This document shows positions 7,953 to 15,452 of a stretch of 36,754 nt of DNA, in pieces. The notes below the pieces were generated by a model. That model saw only the letters and a list, made by a program, of their open reading frames with translations. It did no database searches and had not been told where the DNA came from. Source of the stretch: CAIPVR01 sp049316905 (GTDB lineage Bacteria; Actinomycetota; Acidimicrobiia; Acidimicrobiales; Microtrichaceae); contig JBMOJH010000022.1 in NCBI GenBank assembly GCA_049316905.1, positions 1-36,754 of the forward strand, given 5' to 3'. Each line of letters begins with the position of its first letter. Position 1 is the first letter of the stretch. The position numbers and the translations under genes are program-made.

Positions 7953-8630
7953 TCACTCCCCCGGGGGCGTCGCCGCCATGGGCGGGTCGACCCCGTCGGG
8001 CTCGTCGGGCTCGTCGGCCGGCACGCCCACGGCGAGGCGCCAGAGGTAGCCGACGAGGCAGCCCAGCGCGGCCCCACCCACCACGTCGAGCGGCAGGTGC
8101 GCGCCCACGTGGATCCGCGCCAGGCCGACCACCGCCGCCAAAAGGTACGCACCCGCCCGGCCGCGACGCGACAGGTACGGCGACACCACCGTGGCCAGGG
8201 CGAAGGCCACCGCGGAGTGTCCGGAGACGAATCCCAGGCCGTCGGTCGGGGTGCCGGCGCGCCGCACCACGTCGGTCAGCTCGTCGAGCGGTCTCCCGCG
8301 GCCGATCCGGTCCTTCACCACCTTGGCCAGCTGCCAGGCCACCACCCCGGCCACCACCGCGCCCACCGCGGGACGCCAGCGCCGCCACCGCCACCAGGCG
8401 AGCGCGGCCACCACCACCGGGCCGAACAGGCTGCCGAGCTGCATCGGCGCCCACAGCACCCACTCGAGCCACCCGGGCTGGCGGTTCACGAACTCGAAGA
8501 CCAACTGCTCGGCACCGGGGATGTCGCGGGTGGCGATCCAGCTCGTGACGGCGAGCACCGCCGCCGCGGCCAGCACCCGGGGGATCTCCTCGACCCGGCG
8601 GACGTGGGCGTGCGGTGGCTCCGGCGCCAT
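7953..8630 (-). CDS. PAP2-family membrane phosphatase
   Basis: Integral membrane acid phosphatase of the PAP2 superfamily, 225 residues, with about five or six hydrophobic segments. The tripartite active site is complete: K106-x6-R113-P114 (KDRIGRGRP), SGHS at 136-139, and R172-x3-G176-x-H178-x3-D182 (RIHVGAHLPLD). Relatives dephosphorylate phosphatidic acid, undecaprenyl diphosphate or other lipid phosphates on the outer membrane face. It is divergent from the kinase-flippase gene with only 43 nt between start codons, which suggests shared control and possibly a common lipid substrate. The tail carries a short EPDEPD repeat. The ATG is 6 nt after TAGGGT on its strand, so the transcript is probably leaderless. 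Confidence 0.9.
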   Translation of the reverse strand: MAPEPPHAHVRRVEEIPRVLAAAAVLAVTSWIATRDIPGAEQLVFEFVNRQPGWLEWVLWAPMQLGSLFGPVVVAALAWWRWRRWRPAVGAVVAGVVAWQLAKVVKDRIGRGRPLDELTDVVRRAGTPTDGLGFVSGHSAVAFALATVVSPYLSRRGRAGAYLLAAVVGLARIHVGAHLPLDVVGGAALGCLVGYLWRLAVGVPADEPDEPDGVDPPMAATPPGE

Positions 8631-8636
8631 CGACGG

Positions 8637-8642
8637 ACCCTA
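8637..8642 (-). promoter_or_regulatory. TAGGGT -10-like hexamer, leaderless start of the PAP2 gene
   Basis: The reverse strand reads TAGGGT, then 6 nt, then the ATG at 8630. No ribosome-binding site is present. Confidence 0.5.
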
Positions 8643-8661
8643 CCGCCGGGCACCGGTTGGC

Positions 8662-8667
8662 TAGTGT
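8662..8667 (+). promoter_or_regulatory. TAGTGT -10-like hexamer, leaderless start of the kinase-flippase gene
   Basis: TAGTGT, then 6 nt, then the GTG at 8674. It lies 19 nt from the opposing TAGGGT, so the two divergent promoters must overlap and may compete. Confidence 0.5.
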
Positions 8668-8673
8668 GCCGCC

Positions 8674-11097
8674 GTGACCGCGGTCGACGAGCGCCCGGCC
8701 CCCGAGCCGGAGGACGACCTGTCACCGGCGGTGCAGATCGACGAGCCCGAGGGCCTCAGCTACGAGCGGTCCCCCGCGGACGTCATGCGGGCCGCCATCG
8801 CGCTGCTCACCCTCGGCGTGGCGGTGCTGCTGGCCAAGGCCCTCAACGACACGATGGCGGGCTTCGCCAGCGACCTGCTCGGGTTCTGGAACCAGCTGCC
8901 CGATTGGATCACCCGGTTCCTCTACGTCTTCTTCGGCCTGTTCGCGCTGATCTTCCCGATCGGCCTGTTCATCACCCTCCTGGCGCAGCGCCGGTTCCGT
9001 GTGTTCGGGTTGATGGCCGCGGCCGGCGCGCTCGCCCAGCTGGCCGCCTGGGGGCTCGCCGAGGCGCTCGGCACGATCACCGATCCGAACAAGGTGAAGC
9101 CGGTGGACTTCGCCGGGCTCCAGGTCAGCGTCGCCGTCGACGCGTCGGCCGTTGCCGCCGCCGCGGCCAGCGCGACCGTGCTGCGGGCCTACCTGGGCCG
9201 CCGGTGGGGCCGGGTCCTGTGGGGCCTGGTGGTCCTCTACTGCGGCTTCCGGGTGATCGCCGGCACCGACCCACCCCTCGACCTCTTCGTCCCCGTGGCC
9301 GTCGGCTGGCTCATCGGCCTCCTCGTGCTGCTCGCCGCCGGCACCCCCGACCTGCGTCCACACGGCCCCGACGTGGTCACCGCGATGGACGCGGCCGGGT
9401 TCCCGCTGCGCACGCTCAGCCGTGCCGGGGTGGACGCACGGGGCTCCACCCCGTGGTTCGCCACCGCGGCCGACGGCGAGGCCCTGTTCGTCAAGACCCT
9501 CGGCCGCGACGAGCGCAGCTCCGACCTGATGTTCAGGGTCATCCGGTGGTTCACGCTCAAGGACGTCGGCGACGAGCGGCCGTTCAGCTCGCTGCGCCGG
9601 GCCGTCGAGCACGAGGCGTTCATCGCCCTCAAGGCCCGCGACGGTGGCGTCCGCACCCCCCGGCTCCGCAGCGTGGCCACCGTCGGCGAGGACGGGATGC
9701 TCCTCGCCTACGAGGCGATCGGCGGCAAGTCGCTCGACGGCCAGCCCGACGAGGCGCTCACCGACGAGGTGCTCGACCGGATCTGGGGGCAGGTGAAGCT
9801 GCTGCGCGACCAGCGCATCGCGCACCGCGACCTGCGGCTGGCCAACGTCTTCCTCGACGACGACGGCCAGGCGTGGATGATCGACTTCGGCTTCAGCGAG
9901 CTGGCCGTGACCGACGCCCGCCTCGCCCAGGACGTCGCCCAGCTGATCGTGTCGTCCGCCCGCAAGGTGGGCGCCGAGCGGGCCGTGGCCGCGGCCATCC
10001 GCGGGATCGGCCCCGAGGCCGTCGGCGAGTGCCAGCGCTTCCTGCAGCCGCTCGCCCTGGCCGGCGCCACCCGCGCGGCCATCAAGGCCGACAAGAACCT
10101 GCTGCCGTCGGTCCGCGAACAGGTGCAGGACCAGTGCGCGATCGAGGAGCTCGTCACCGAGCCGCTCGCCCGCTTCAACATCCGCACCCTGCTCATGCTG
10201 GTGGCGGGTGGCATCGCCATCTACGTCCTGATCCCGCAGCTCGCGGACGTCGCCGGCATGTTCCGCCAGCTCAAGGACGCCAACTGGGGGCTGCTGGGCA
10301 TCTCGCTCATCTTCTCGTTCGTCACCTACATCGGCGCGGCGCTCAGCATCAGCGGCGCGGCCCCGATCCGGCTGCCCCTCCGTGAGACGTTCCTCGCCCA
10401 GATGGCCGGCTCCTTCACCAACCGCATCACCCCCGCCGGGGTCGGCGGCATGGCCGTCCAGGTCCGGTACCTCACCCAGGTCGGCGCCGACACGACCCAG
10501 TCCGTGGCCGCCCTCGGCATCAACTCCTTCGCCGGGTTCGTGTGCCACATGGTGGTGACCCTGGTCTTCGTCGTGTGGGCCGGCGACTCCGGCACCGGGT
10601 TCAGCCTGCCGTCGGCGCAGCTGATCTTCATCGTGCTCGCGGTGGTCGGCGTGGCCTCGGGAGTGGTGCTCCTCACGCCGTGGGGCCGCAAGCACGTGCT
10701 CAACAAGGTCGTTGCCACATTGTCGAAGGCGTGGGACGGCCTCCGGACCGTCGCCACGAAGCCCACCAAGCTCGTCACGCTGTTCGCCGGTGGCACGCTC
10801 GTGCCCCTCGCCTACCTGGCGTCGCTGGTCGCAGCGATCCGGGCCTTCGGCGGCGACACCTCGGTCGCCACCATCGGCGTGGTGTACCTGATCGGCGCCG
10901 CGGTGGCCGGCGCGGCGCCCACCCCGGGCGGCCTCGGCGCGGTGGAGGCGGCGCTCATCGCCGGGCTCACCGCCTCGGGCCTCTCCAACGAGATCGCGGT
11001 GCCCGGCGTGCTCGCGTTCCGCCTCGCCACGTTCTGGATCCCGATCCTGCCCGGGTGGCTGAGCTTCAACTTCCTCACGAGCCGCAAGCTCATCTAG
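8674..11097 (+). CDS. membrane protein fusing a kinase-like domain to a lysylphosphatidylglycerol-synthase-type flippase domain
   Basis: An 807-residue multidomain membrane protein. Residues ~36-222 hold about five or six hydrophobic segments. Residues ~245-480 form a cytosolic kinase-like domain with K274 (LFVKTLGRD), a catalytic HRDLRLAN (H384, R385, D386, N391) and DFG at 404-406, so it should bind ATP and magnesium. Residues ~505-800 form a second membrane region with PTPGGLGAVEAALIAGL (from 750), the signature of the LPG-synthase transmembrane/UPF0104 family related to the MprF flippase part and to AglD. The MprF aminoacyltransferase domain is absent. A role in phosphorylating or moving lipid-linked or isoprenoid molecules fits the divergent PAP2 neighbour but is inference. 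The GTG start follows TAGTGT by 6 nt, and there is no ribosome-binding site. Confidence 0.85.
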   Translation: MTAVDERPAPEPEDDLSPAVQIDEPEGLSYERSPADVMRAAIALLTLGVAVLLAKALNDTMAGFASDLLGFWNQLPDWITRFLYVFFGLFALIFPIGLFITLLAQRRFRVFGLMAAAGALAQLAAWGLAEALGTITDPNKVKPVDFAGLQVSVAVDASAVAAAAASATVLRAYLGRRWGRVLWGLVVLYCGFRVIAGTDPPLDLFVPVAVGWLIGLLVLLAAGTPDLRPHGPDVVTAMDAAGFPLRTLSRAGVDARGSTPWFATAADGEALFVKTLGRDERSSDLMFRVIRWFTLKDVGDERPFSSLRRAVEHEAFIALKARDGGVRTPRLRSVATVGEDGMLLAYEAIGGKSLDGQPDEALTDEVLDRIWGQVKLLRDQRIAHRDLRLANVFLDDDGQAWMIDFGFSELAVTDARLAQDVAQLIVSSARKVGAERAVAAAIRGIGPEAVGECQRFLQPLALAGATRAAIKADKNLLPSVREQVQDQCAIEELVTEPLARFNIRTLLMLVAGGIAIYVLIPQLADVAGMFRQLKDANWGLLGISLIFSFVTYIGAALSISGAAPIRLPLRETFLAQMAGSFTNRITPAGVGGMAVQVRYLTQVGADTTQSVAALGINSFAGFVCHMVVTLVFVVWAGDSGTGFSLPSAQLIFIVLAVVGVASGVVLLTPWGRKHVLNKVVATLSKAWDGLRTVATKPTKLVTLFAGGTLVPLAYLASLVAAIRAFGGDTSVATIGVVYLIGAAVAGAAPTPGGLGAVEAALIAGLTASGLSNEIAVPGVLAFRLATFWIPILPGWLSFNFLTSRKLI

Positions 11098-11135
11098 CGG
11101 ACCGGGACGGCCGGCACCTGTTGCCCCGGGCCCTG

Positions 11136-11164
11136 TTGCCGCCGCCGATGCTCGCACCTACGGT
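11136..11164 (+). promoter_or_regulatory. promoter of the dehalogenase-TetR operon
   Basis: TTGCCG (11136-11141) and TACGGT (11159-11164) are separated by 17 bp, a good -35/-10 layout. The -10 lies inside the palindrome at 11151-11169. The predicted leader is about 30 nt. Confidence 0.5.
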
Positions 11165-11169
11165 GCAAG
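11151..11169. promoter_or_regulatory. 19-bp palindromic operator-like site upstream of the dehalogenase
   Basis: CTCGCACC-TAC-GGTGCAAG has 8-bp arms with one mismatch and a 3-bp centre. Its size and symmetry are typical of TetR-family operators, and it covers the predicted -10. The operon's last gene encodes a TetR regulator, so autorepression is the natural reading. Confidence 0.55.
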
Positions 11170-11200
11170 AAGCGTCGGCCGCCGGGTCGGCACCACCGAG

Positions 11201-12130
11201 ATGGAGCAGGCCGTGGACGTCCTCCGCACACCCGACGCCCGGTTCGAGGGGCTGCCGGACTGGCCCTACGAACCCCACTACACCGAGGTCGTCGACCCGC
11301 TCGACGGCACGGTGCTCCGCATCGCCCGCGTGGAGGAGGGACCGGCCGGGGCCGCGCCGGTCCTCTGCCTCCACGGTGAGCCGTCGTGGTCGTACCTCTA
11401 CCGCCACATGATCCCGGTGCTCACGTCGGCCGGTCACCGTGTGGTGGCGCCCGACCTGGTCGGCTTCGGCCGCTCCGACAAGCCGGCCGAGCGCACCGAC
11501 TACACCTACGCCCGCCACGTCGCCTGGATGTCGGCCTGGCTGGAGGCGGAGGACCTGCGCGGCATCACGCTGGTCTGCCAGGACTGGGGTGGGCTGATCG
11601 GCCTCCGACTGGCCACCGCGTACCCGGACCGCTTCGACCGCCTGGTGGTGGCCAACACCTTCCTCCCCACCGGTGACCGTGACCCCGGCGACGGGTTCCG
11701 TGCGTGGCGGGAGTTCTCCCAGAGCGTCCCCGAGTTCGACTGCGGCGCGATCGTCGACATGGGCTCCACCAGCGACCTCTCCCCCGAGGTGGTGGCGGCC
11801 TACAACGCACCGTTCCCCGACCAGCGCCACGTCGCCGGCGCCCGCCAGTTCCCCACCCTGGTGCCCGCCACACCCGACGACCCGGAATCCGGGCCGAACC
11901 GGGCGGCGTGGGAGGTGCTCGAGGCCTGGGACCGCCCGGTGCTCTGCGCCTTCAGCGACCGCGACCCGGTGACGGGCGGGGCGGACAGGGTCTTCCTCGA
12001 GCGGGTGCCCGGCACCGCGGGCCAACCGCACACCACCATCGAGGGCGGGGGCCACTTCCTCCAGGAGGACCGCGGCCCCGAGCTCGCCCGCGTGGTTGTC
12101 GACTTCATCGCGGCCACTCCCGTTCGGTGA
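11201..12130 (+). CDS. haloalkane dehalogenase, DhlA-like (HLD-I) alpha/beta-hydrolase
   Basis: Hydrolyses carbon-halogen bonds of haloalkanes to alcohol and halide. At 309 residues it matches the ~310-residue DhlA. The active site can be matched residue by residue: oxyanion E60 in HGEPSW, nucleophile D128 and halide-binding W129 in QDWGG, a second halide tryptophan W169 in GFRAW (DhlA W175; the cap is 10 residues shorter before it), acid D255 in SDRDPVTGG and base H285 in GGGHFLQED. The acid after strand 7 marks subfamily HLD-I. The ATG has no strong ribosome-binding site. The stop overlaps the TetR start by 4 nt (GTGA), so the two genes form one operon. True halide activity is not certain, as some HLD-like proteins act on other esters or epoxides. 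Confidence 0.87.
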   Translation: MEQAVDVLRTPDARFEGLPDWPYEPHYTEVVDPLDGTVLRIARVEEGPAGAAPVLCLHGEPSWSYLYRHMIPVLTSAGHRVVAPDLVGFGRSDKPAERTDYTYARHVAWMSAWLEAEDLRGITLVCQDWGGLIGLRLATAYPDRFDRLVVANTFLPTGDRDPGDGFRAWREFSQSVPEFDCGAIVDMGSTSDLSPEVVAAYNAPFPDQRHVAGARQFPTLVPATPDDPESGPNRAAWEVLEAWDRPVLCAFSDRDPVTGGADRVFLERVPGTAGQPHTTIEGGGHFLQEDRGPELARVVVDFIAATPVR

Positions 12131-12717
12131 GCTCCCCGGCGCCGAACCCCGACGGCAGGGTGGCCCGCGGCGAGCGGACCCGCGCCGCGATCATCGAGGC
12201 GTTCGTCGACCTCGTCGACGACGGCGTCGCCCGGCCGCGGGCCCGGCAGATCGCCGAGCGGGCGGGCGTGTCGGTGCGCTCGATCTTCCAGCACTTCGAG
12301 GACCTCGACGGGGTGCGGGCAGATGTCGTGCGCCTCCAGGCCCGCCGCATCCGCCCGATGCTCGAGGACCTGACCACCGACGGCGAGCTCCCCGAGCGGA
12401 TCGCGGCGCTCGTCGAACAGCGCGCCCGGCTCTACGAGTTCATCACCCCGATGCGACGCACGATGGAGTCCGCGGGGCGCAGCGGTCCCACCGACCGCGG
12501 CCTCCGCGACCTCGACGACCGGCTGCGCGCCCAGGTGGCCGAGCAGTTCGCCCCGGAGCTGCGTCGCCGGGAGCGCGCCGAGCGCCAGGACCTGCTGGCC
12601 GCGCTCGACACCTGGTGCTCGTTCCCCACCTGGGACCACCTCCGGCGCGCCAACGGCCGCTCGGTGCTCCAGTCCCGCCGCAGCGTCCGCCTCGGCCTCG
12701 AACGACTCCTCGCCTGA
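12127..12717 (+). CDS. TetR-family transcriptional regulator
   Basis: DNA-binding repressor of 196 residues. The N-terminal domain has the TetR pattern RGERTRAAIIEAFVDLV (14-30), then the helix-turn-helix RARQIAERAGVSVRSIFQHFEDLDGV (~38-63). The C-terminal ligand and dimer domain is helical and not family-specific. The GTG start lies within GTGA shared with the dehalogenase stop, so it is translationally coupled. It probably controls its own operon through the palindrome at 11151-11169, with a halogenated or related compound as a likely inducer; both points are inference. Confidence 0.88.
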   Translation: MSSPAPNPDGRVARGERTRAAIIEAFVDLVDDGVARPRARQIAERAGVSVRSIFQHFEDLDGVRADVVRLQARRIRPMLEDLTTDGELPERIAALVEQRARLYEFITPMRRTMESAGRSGPTDRGLRDLDDRLRAQVAEQFAPELRRRERAERQDLLAALDTWCSFPTWDHLRRANGRSVLQSRRSVRLGLERLLA

Positions 12718-12736
12718 GCCGCCGCCGGCGGGGCCG

Positions 12737-13462
12737 TCAGGGGTGGAGCGCCTCCACCCGCCGCAGGCCCTCCTCGTACAGGGCGACGAGATCGTCGGGT
12801 CCGGCCAGCTCGGTGGCGGCCACCGACCGACCGTAGGGCTGGTTCCACCAACCCCCGTCGGAGCCGACCGGCGGCGGCGACCACGGCCCCACGTACGCGT
12901 ACGGCACCGGGTGGTCGTCGTCGCCCGGCGAGATCCCGAGGTTGCACTCGCCCACGGCGACGGCGAGGTCGAAGTGCTCGGGCCACAGCACCGCAGCGCC
13001 CACATCGTGGCGGGCCGCGACCGCCGCGAGCGCCTCGGCACCCACCGCCAGCCAGCCGGCCACCGCCGCTGCGGCGCCAAGGTCGAGATGCAGTGACAGG
13101 TCCGGCTCGAGCGGCGTGACCGCCTCGTACACCGGCGGCGCGCCGGGCACGAGGTCGAGGAACGTCCCGGCCGCCCCCACCGTGGTCACCGGCGCGCGCT
13201 CCTCCACACCGTCGACCACGCAGACCAGCTCGACGCCGTCCACCCGCACCTCCCGCGTGGTGTCGCCGACGCCGAACGGCGGGGTGCCGAACCCGCCCGG
13301 GGTGGGGCGCAGGCCGATCCGGCCCTCGGCCCGGTACCGCTCCGCGGCGAGGACCTGCTCGGCGAGGCGGTGGAGCCCCGCCACGGTGCGGCGCAGCACC
13401 GCCGGCGCCACTCCGGCGGGCGGGTCGCCCGCGCCCGTCGCGGCGAATGGGTTCGTCGTCAT
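12737..13462 (-). CDS. uncharacterised actinobacterial conserved protein
   Basis: A 241-residue soluble protein with no named function that I can assign. It starts with a helical region (AVLRRTVAGLHRLAEQVLAAERYRAEGRIGL), then TPGGFGTPPFG, and near the C-terminus has LWPEHFDLAVAVGECNLGISPGDDDHPVPYAYVGPW. This layout recalls a conserved but uncharacterised actinobacterial family. The PEHFD and GDDDHPVPYAYVGPW blocks hold most of the conserved-looking charged and aromatic residues, so any active site is probably there. The start is ATG 13462, with GAGGGGG 6 nt upstream; an in-frame GTG at 13483 is less likely. It is divergent from the phosphotransferase/kinase gene and shares its promoter region. 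It converges with the TetR gene. Confidence 0.75.
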   Translation of the reverse strand: MTTNPFAATGAGDPPAGVAPAVLRRTVAGLHRLAEQVLAAERYRAEGRIGLRPTPGGFGTPPFGVGDTTREVRVDGVELVCVVDGVEERAPVTTVGAAGTFLDLVPGAPPVYEAVTPLEPDLSLHLDLGAAAAVAGWLAVGAEALAAVAARHDVGAAVLWPEHFDLAVAVGECNLGISPGDDDHPVPYAYVGPWSPPPVGSDGGWWNQPYGRSVAATELAGPDDLVALYEEGLRRVEALHP

Positions 13463-13501
13463 CCTCGACCCCCTCGACCCCACGTGGTGTGAGGCCCCCA
13501 G

Positions 13502-13507
13502 ACCCTA
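13502..13507 (-). promoter_or_regulatory. TAGGGT -10-like hexamer for the 13462 gene
   Basis: The reverse strand reads TAGGGT within ACCCTAGAGT, about 39 nt before the ATG. It overlaps the forward -10 at 13506-13511. Confidence 0.35.
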
Positions 13508-13511
13508 GAGT
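13506..13511 (+). promoter_or_regulatory. TAGAGT -10-like hexamer, leaderless start of the phosphotransferase/kinase gene
   Basis: TAGAGT, then 7 nt, then the GTG at 13519. It shares two bases with the opposing TAGGGT. Confidence 0.4.
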
Positions 13512-13518
13512 CGAACGG

Positions 13519-14994
13519 GTGGTGCAGCCGACCGACCGCGAGGGCGTCGCCCCGGCGGAGGTGGCGGAGACCCACACCTCCTGGGTGTTCCTCGCCGGCG
13601 ACCGGGCGCTCAAGCTGCTGAAGCCGTTGCGGACGCCCTTCCTCGACTACTCCACCCCCGAGCTGCGTCACGCGGCCTGCGAGGCCGAGGTGGCGCTCAA
13701 CCGGCGCCTCGCCCCCGACGTGTACCTCGGCGTCTCCCCGCTGCTCGAGCACGGCGAGCCCGCGGACTGGATGGTGGTGATGCGGCGCCTGCCGGCGGAC
13801 CGGCGGCTCAGCACCCTGGCCGGCACACCGGGCTTCGATGACCACGTGCGCGAGGTCGCCCGCGCCGTCGCGGTGTTCCACTCCGGCCTGGAGCCCGTGC
13901 GCGACGAACCCGGCACCACCGCTGCCGGGCTCCTCGAGGGCTGGGAACGCGAGGTGCGCGAGTGCCGGACGGGTCCGTCCGGCCCCTTCCTCGACCCCGG
14001 GTCGCTCGACGAGGTCCTCGACCGGGCCCGCGACACCCTGGCGGGACGGGCCGGGCTCCTCGCGGCGCGGGCCGAGGCCGGCCTGGTCGTCGACGGCCAC
14101 GGCGACCTCCTCGCCGACGACATCTTCTGCCTGCCCGACGGACCCCGGATCCTCGACTGCCTCGCCTTCCGGCGCGAACTGCGGGTGGGCGACGTGCTCG
14201 CGGATCTCGCCTTCCTCGTCATGGACCTCGAGCGGCTCCCCGGCGGGACGGAGGCGGCCCGGGTGCTCGTGGACGCGTACGTGGAGTTCACCGGCCACCA
14301 CCACCCGCCGTCGCTCCTGCACCTCTTCGTGGCGCAGCGGGCCCTCGTGCGGGCGAAGGTGCGCGGCCTGCGGGCCGCGCAGGGCGACGATCCCGCCGCC
14401 GCGACGGACGCCGAGTCGTTCCTCGACCGGGCGGTGCGCCACGCCCGGGCCGCCACCGTCCGGCTCGTCCTGGTGGGCGGCCCGCCGGGGAGCGGCAAGT
14501 CCACGGTGGCCCGCGCCCTGGGCGACGCGCTCGACGCCGCGGTGCTCGGGACCGACGAGCTGCGCGACGCCGTGGTGCCGCCCGGCGATCCCGAGCGGTA
14601 CTCCCGCACGGCCACGGCGGGGGTCTACCGGGAGCTGCGCCGCCGGGCGGGCGACCTCCTGGCCGCGGGCACCTCGGTGGTGCTCGACGCCACCTGGACC
14701 GACGCGACGGAACGGGCCGCGGCCCGGTCACTCGCGGCCCGCCACCACACCACGCTCGAAGAGCTGCGGTGCGTGCTGGACCCGGCCGTGGCGGCCCGCC
14801 GCGTGGCGACCCGACAGGCCTCGCCGCGGCCTGGCCCGTCCGAGGCCACGCCCGAGGTGGCCCGCCGACTCGCCGCCGCCGCCGAACCGTGGCCGGAGGC
14901 CACCACGCTCGACACGACGGACCCCGCCGCCGAGGTCGCGACGACGGCCCTCGCGGTGCTCGCCGAGGTGCCGCTGGCCTACGCGGGCCGCTGA
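13519..14994 (+). CDS. two-domain protein: aminoglycoside-phosphotransferase-like domain plus P-loop (AAA_33) kinase
   Basis: A 491-residue cytosolic protein. Residues ~1-300 resemble an aminoglycoside-phosphotransferase/kinase-like fold: lysines in LKLLKPL (~32-35), then VVDGHGDLLADDIFCLPDGPRILDCLAF (~190-217) with the catalytic-loop-like HGD. Residues ~315-490 are a P-loop kinase with Walker A GGPPGSGKST (320-329) and a DATWTDATERAAA region typical of gluconate- or polynucleotide-kinase-like AAA_33 proteins. This COG2187-COG0645 type fusion is known in many bacteria, but its substrate is not. GTG 13519 is followed by a second GTG at 13522; either could start translation. The last 16 nt overlap the convergent 14979 gene. 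Confidence 0.85.
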   Translation: MVQPTDREGVAPAEVAETHTSWVFLAGDRALKLLKPLRTPFLDYSTPELRHAACEAEVALNRRLAPDVYLGVSPLLEHGEPADWMVVMRRLPADRRLSTLAGTPGFDDHVREVARAVAVFHSGLEPVRDEPGTTAAGLLEGWEREVRECRTGPSGPFLDPGSLDEVLDRARDTLAGRAGLLAARAEAGLVVDGHGDLLADDIFCLPDGPRILDCLAFRRELRVGDVLADLAFLVMDLERLPGGTEAARVLVDAYVEFTGHHHPPSLLHLFVAQRALVRAKVRGLRAAQGDDPAAATDAESFLDRAVRHARAATVRLVLVGGPPGSGKSTVARALGDALDAAVLGTDELRDAVVPPGDPERYSRTATAGVYRELRRRAGDLLAAGTSVVLDATWTDATERAAARSLAARHHTTLEELRCVLDPAVAARRVATRQASPRPGPSEATPEVARRLAAAAEPWPEATTLDTTDPAAEVATTALAVLAEVPLAYAGR

Positions 14995-15359
14995 GCGTCG
15001 AACCGGTCCATGGCGGCCCGGAGTGCCGCCGCGAAGCGGTCCACGTCGCCCCCGCAGGCGTCGAGGGCCGCATCGTCGAGGAGCACGGCCAGCCCGCCGT
15101 CGGCCCGGCCGACCACCACCGCGCCCATCCCCCGCGTGAACTCGGCCACCTCCGGGGTCTGCTCGTTGCGGTGCCACACGTCGAACGGCACCTCCAGCGA
15201 ACAGGTGAACGCATCCCACTCGGGCTTGCGGCGCAGCGTGCCGTGGGTGATGTCGCACAGCGCGCAGTGCCGGCCGCGCAGCTTGCCCACCACGTACGCC
15301 AGCTCACCCCTCACCCCGGCATCGGCGTCGTACACGAGGTAGAGGTGCGTCAGGCCCAC
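14979..15359 (-). CDS. small uncharacterised protein with HCALC motif
   Basis: A 126-residue soluble protein. Its N-terminal strand-turn-strand part (THLYLVYDADAGVRGELAYVVGKLRGRHCALCDITHG) holds a CxxC (C32, C35) flanked by H31 and H39, which could bind a metal or act as a redox thiol pair. The rest (VPFDVWHRNEQTPEVAEF, VVVGRADGGLAVLLDD, then a C-terminal helix) is not recognised. It resembles small conserved hypothetical proteins rather than thioredoxin, since no WCGPC or cis-proline motif is present. The start is GTG; no ATG lies nearby. It is convergent with the upstream kinase gene, overlapping by 16 nt. Confidence 0.65.
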   Translation of the reverse strand: MGLTHLYLVYDADAGVRGELAYVVGKLRGRHCALCDITHGTLRRKPEWDAFTCSLEVPFDVWHRNEQTPEVAEFTRGMGAVVVGRADGGLAVLLDDAALDACGGDVDRFAAALRAAMDRFDAQRPA

Positions 15360-15452
15360 GGGGGCTGCAACCGTGGCCGGGCCCGGGGCCTTCCCCGTGG
15401 CGTGCTAGACGTTCCGGCGGGACCGACGCCGAGCGCACCGCAGGGGGGCGAG

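Noticed and set aside
8722..11157. 811-residue reverse frame opposite the kinase-flippase gene
   Set aside because: Low-complexity Gly/Glu/His/Ala translation and no start context; the forward gene is strongly supported.
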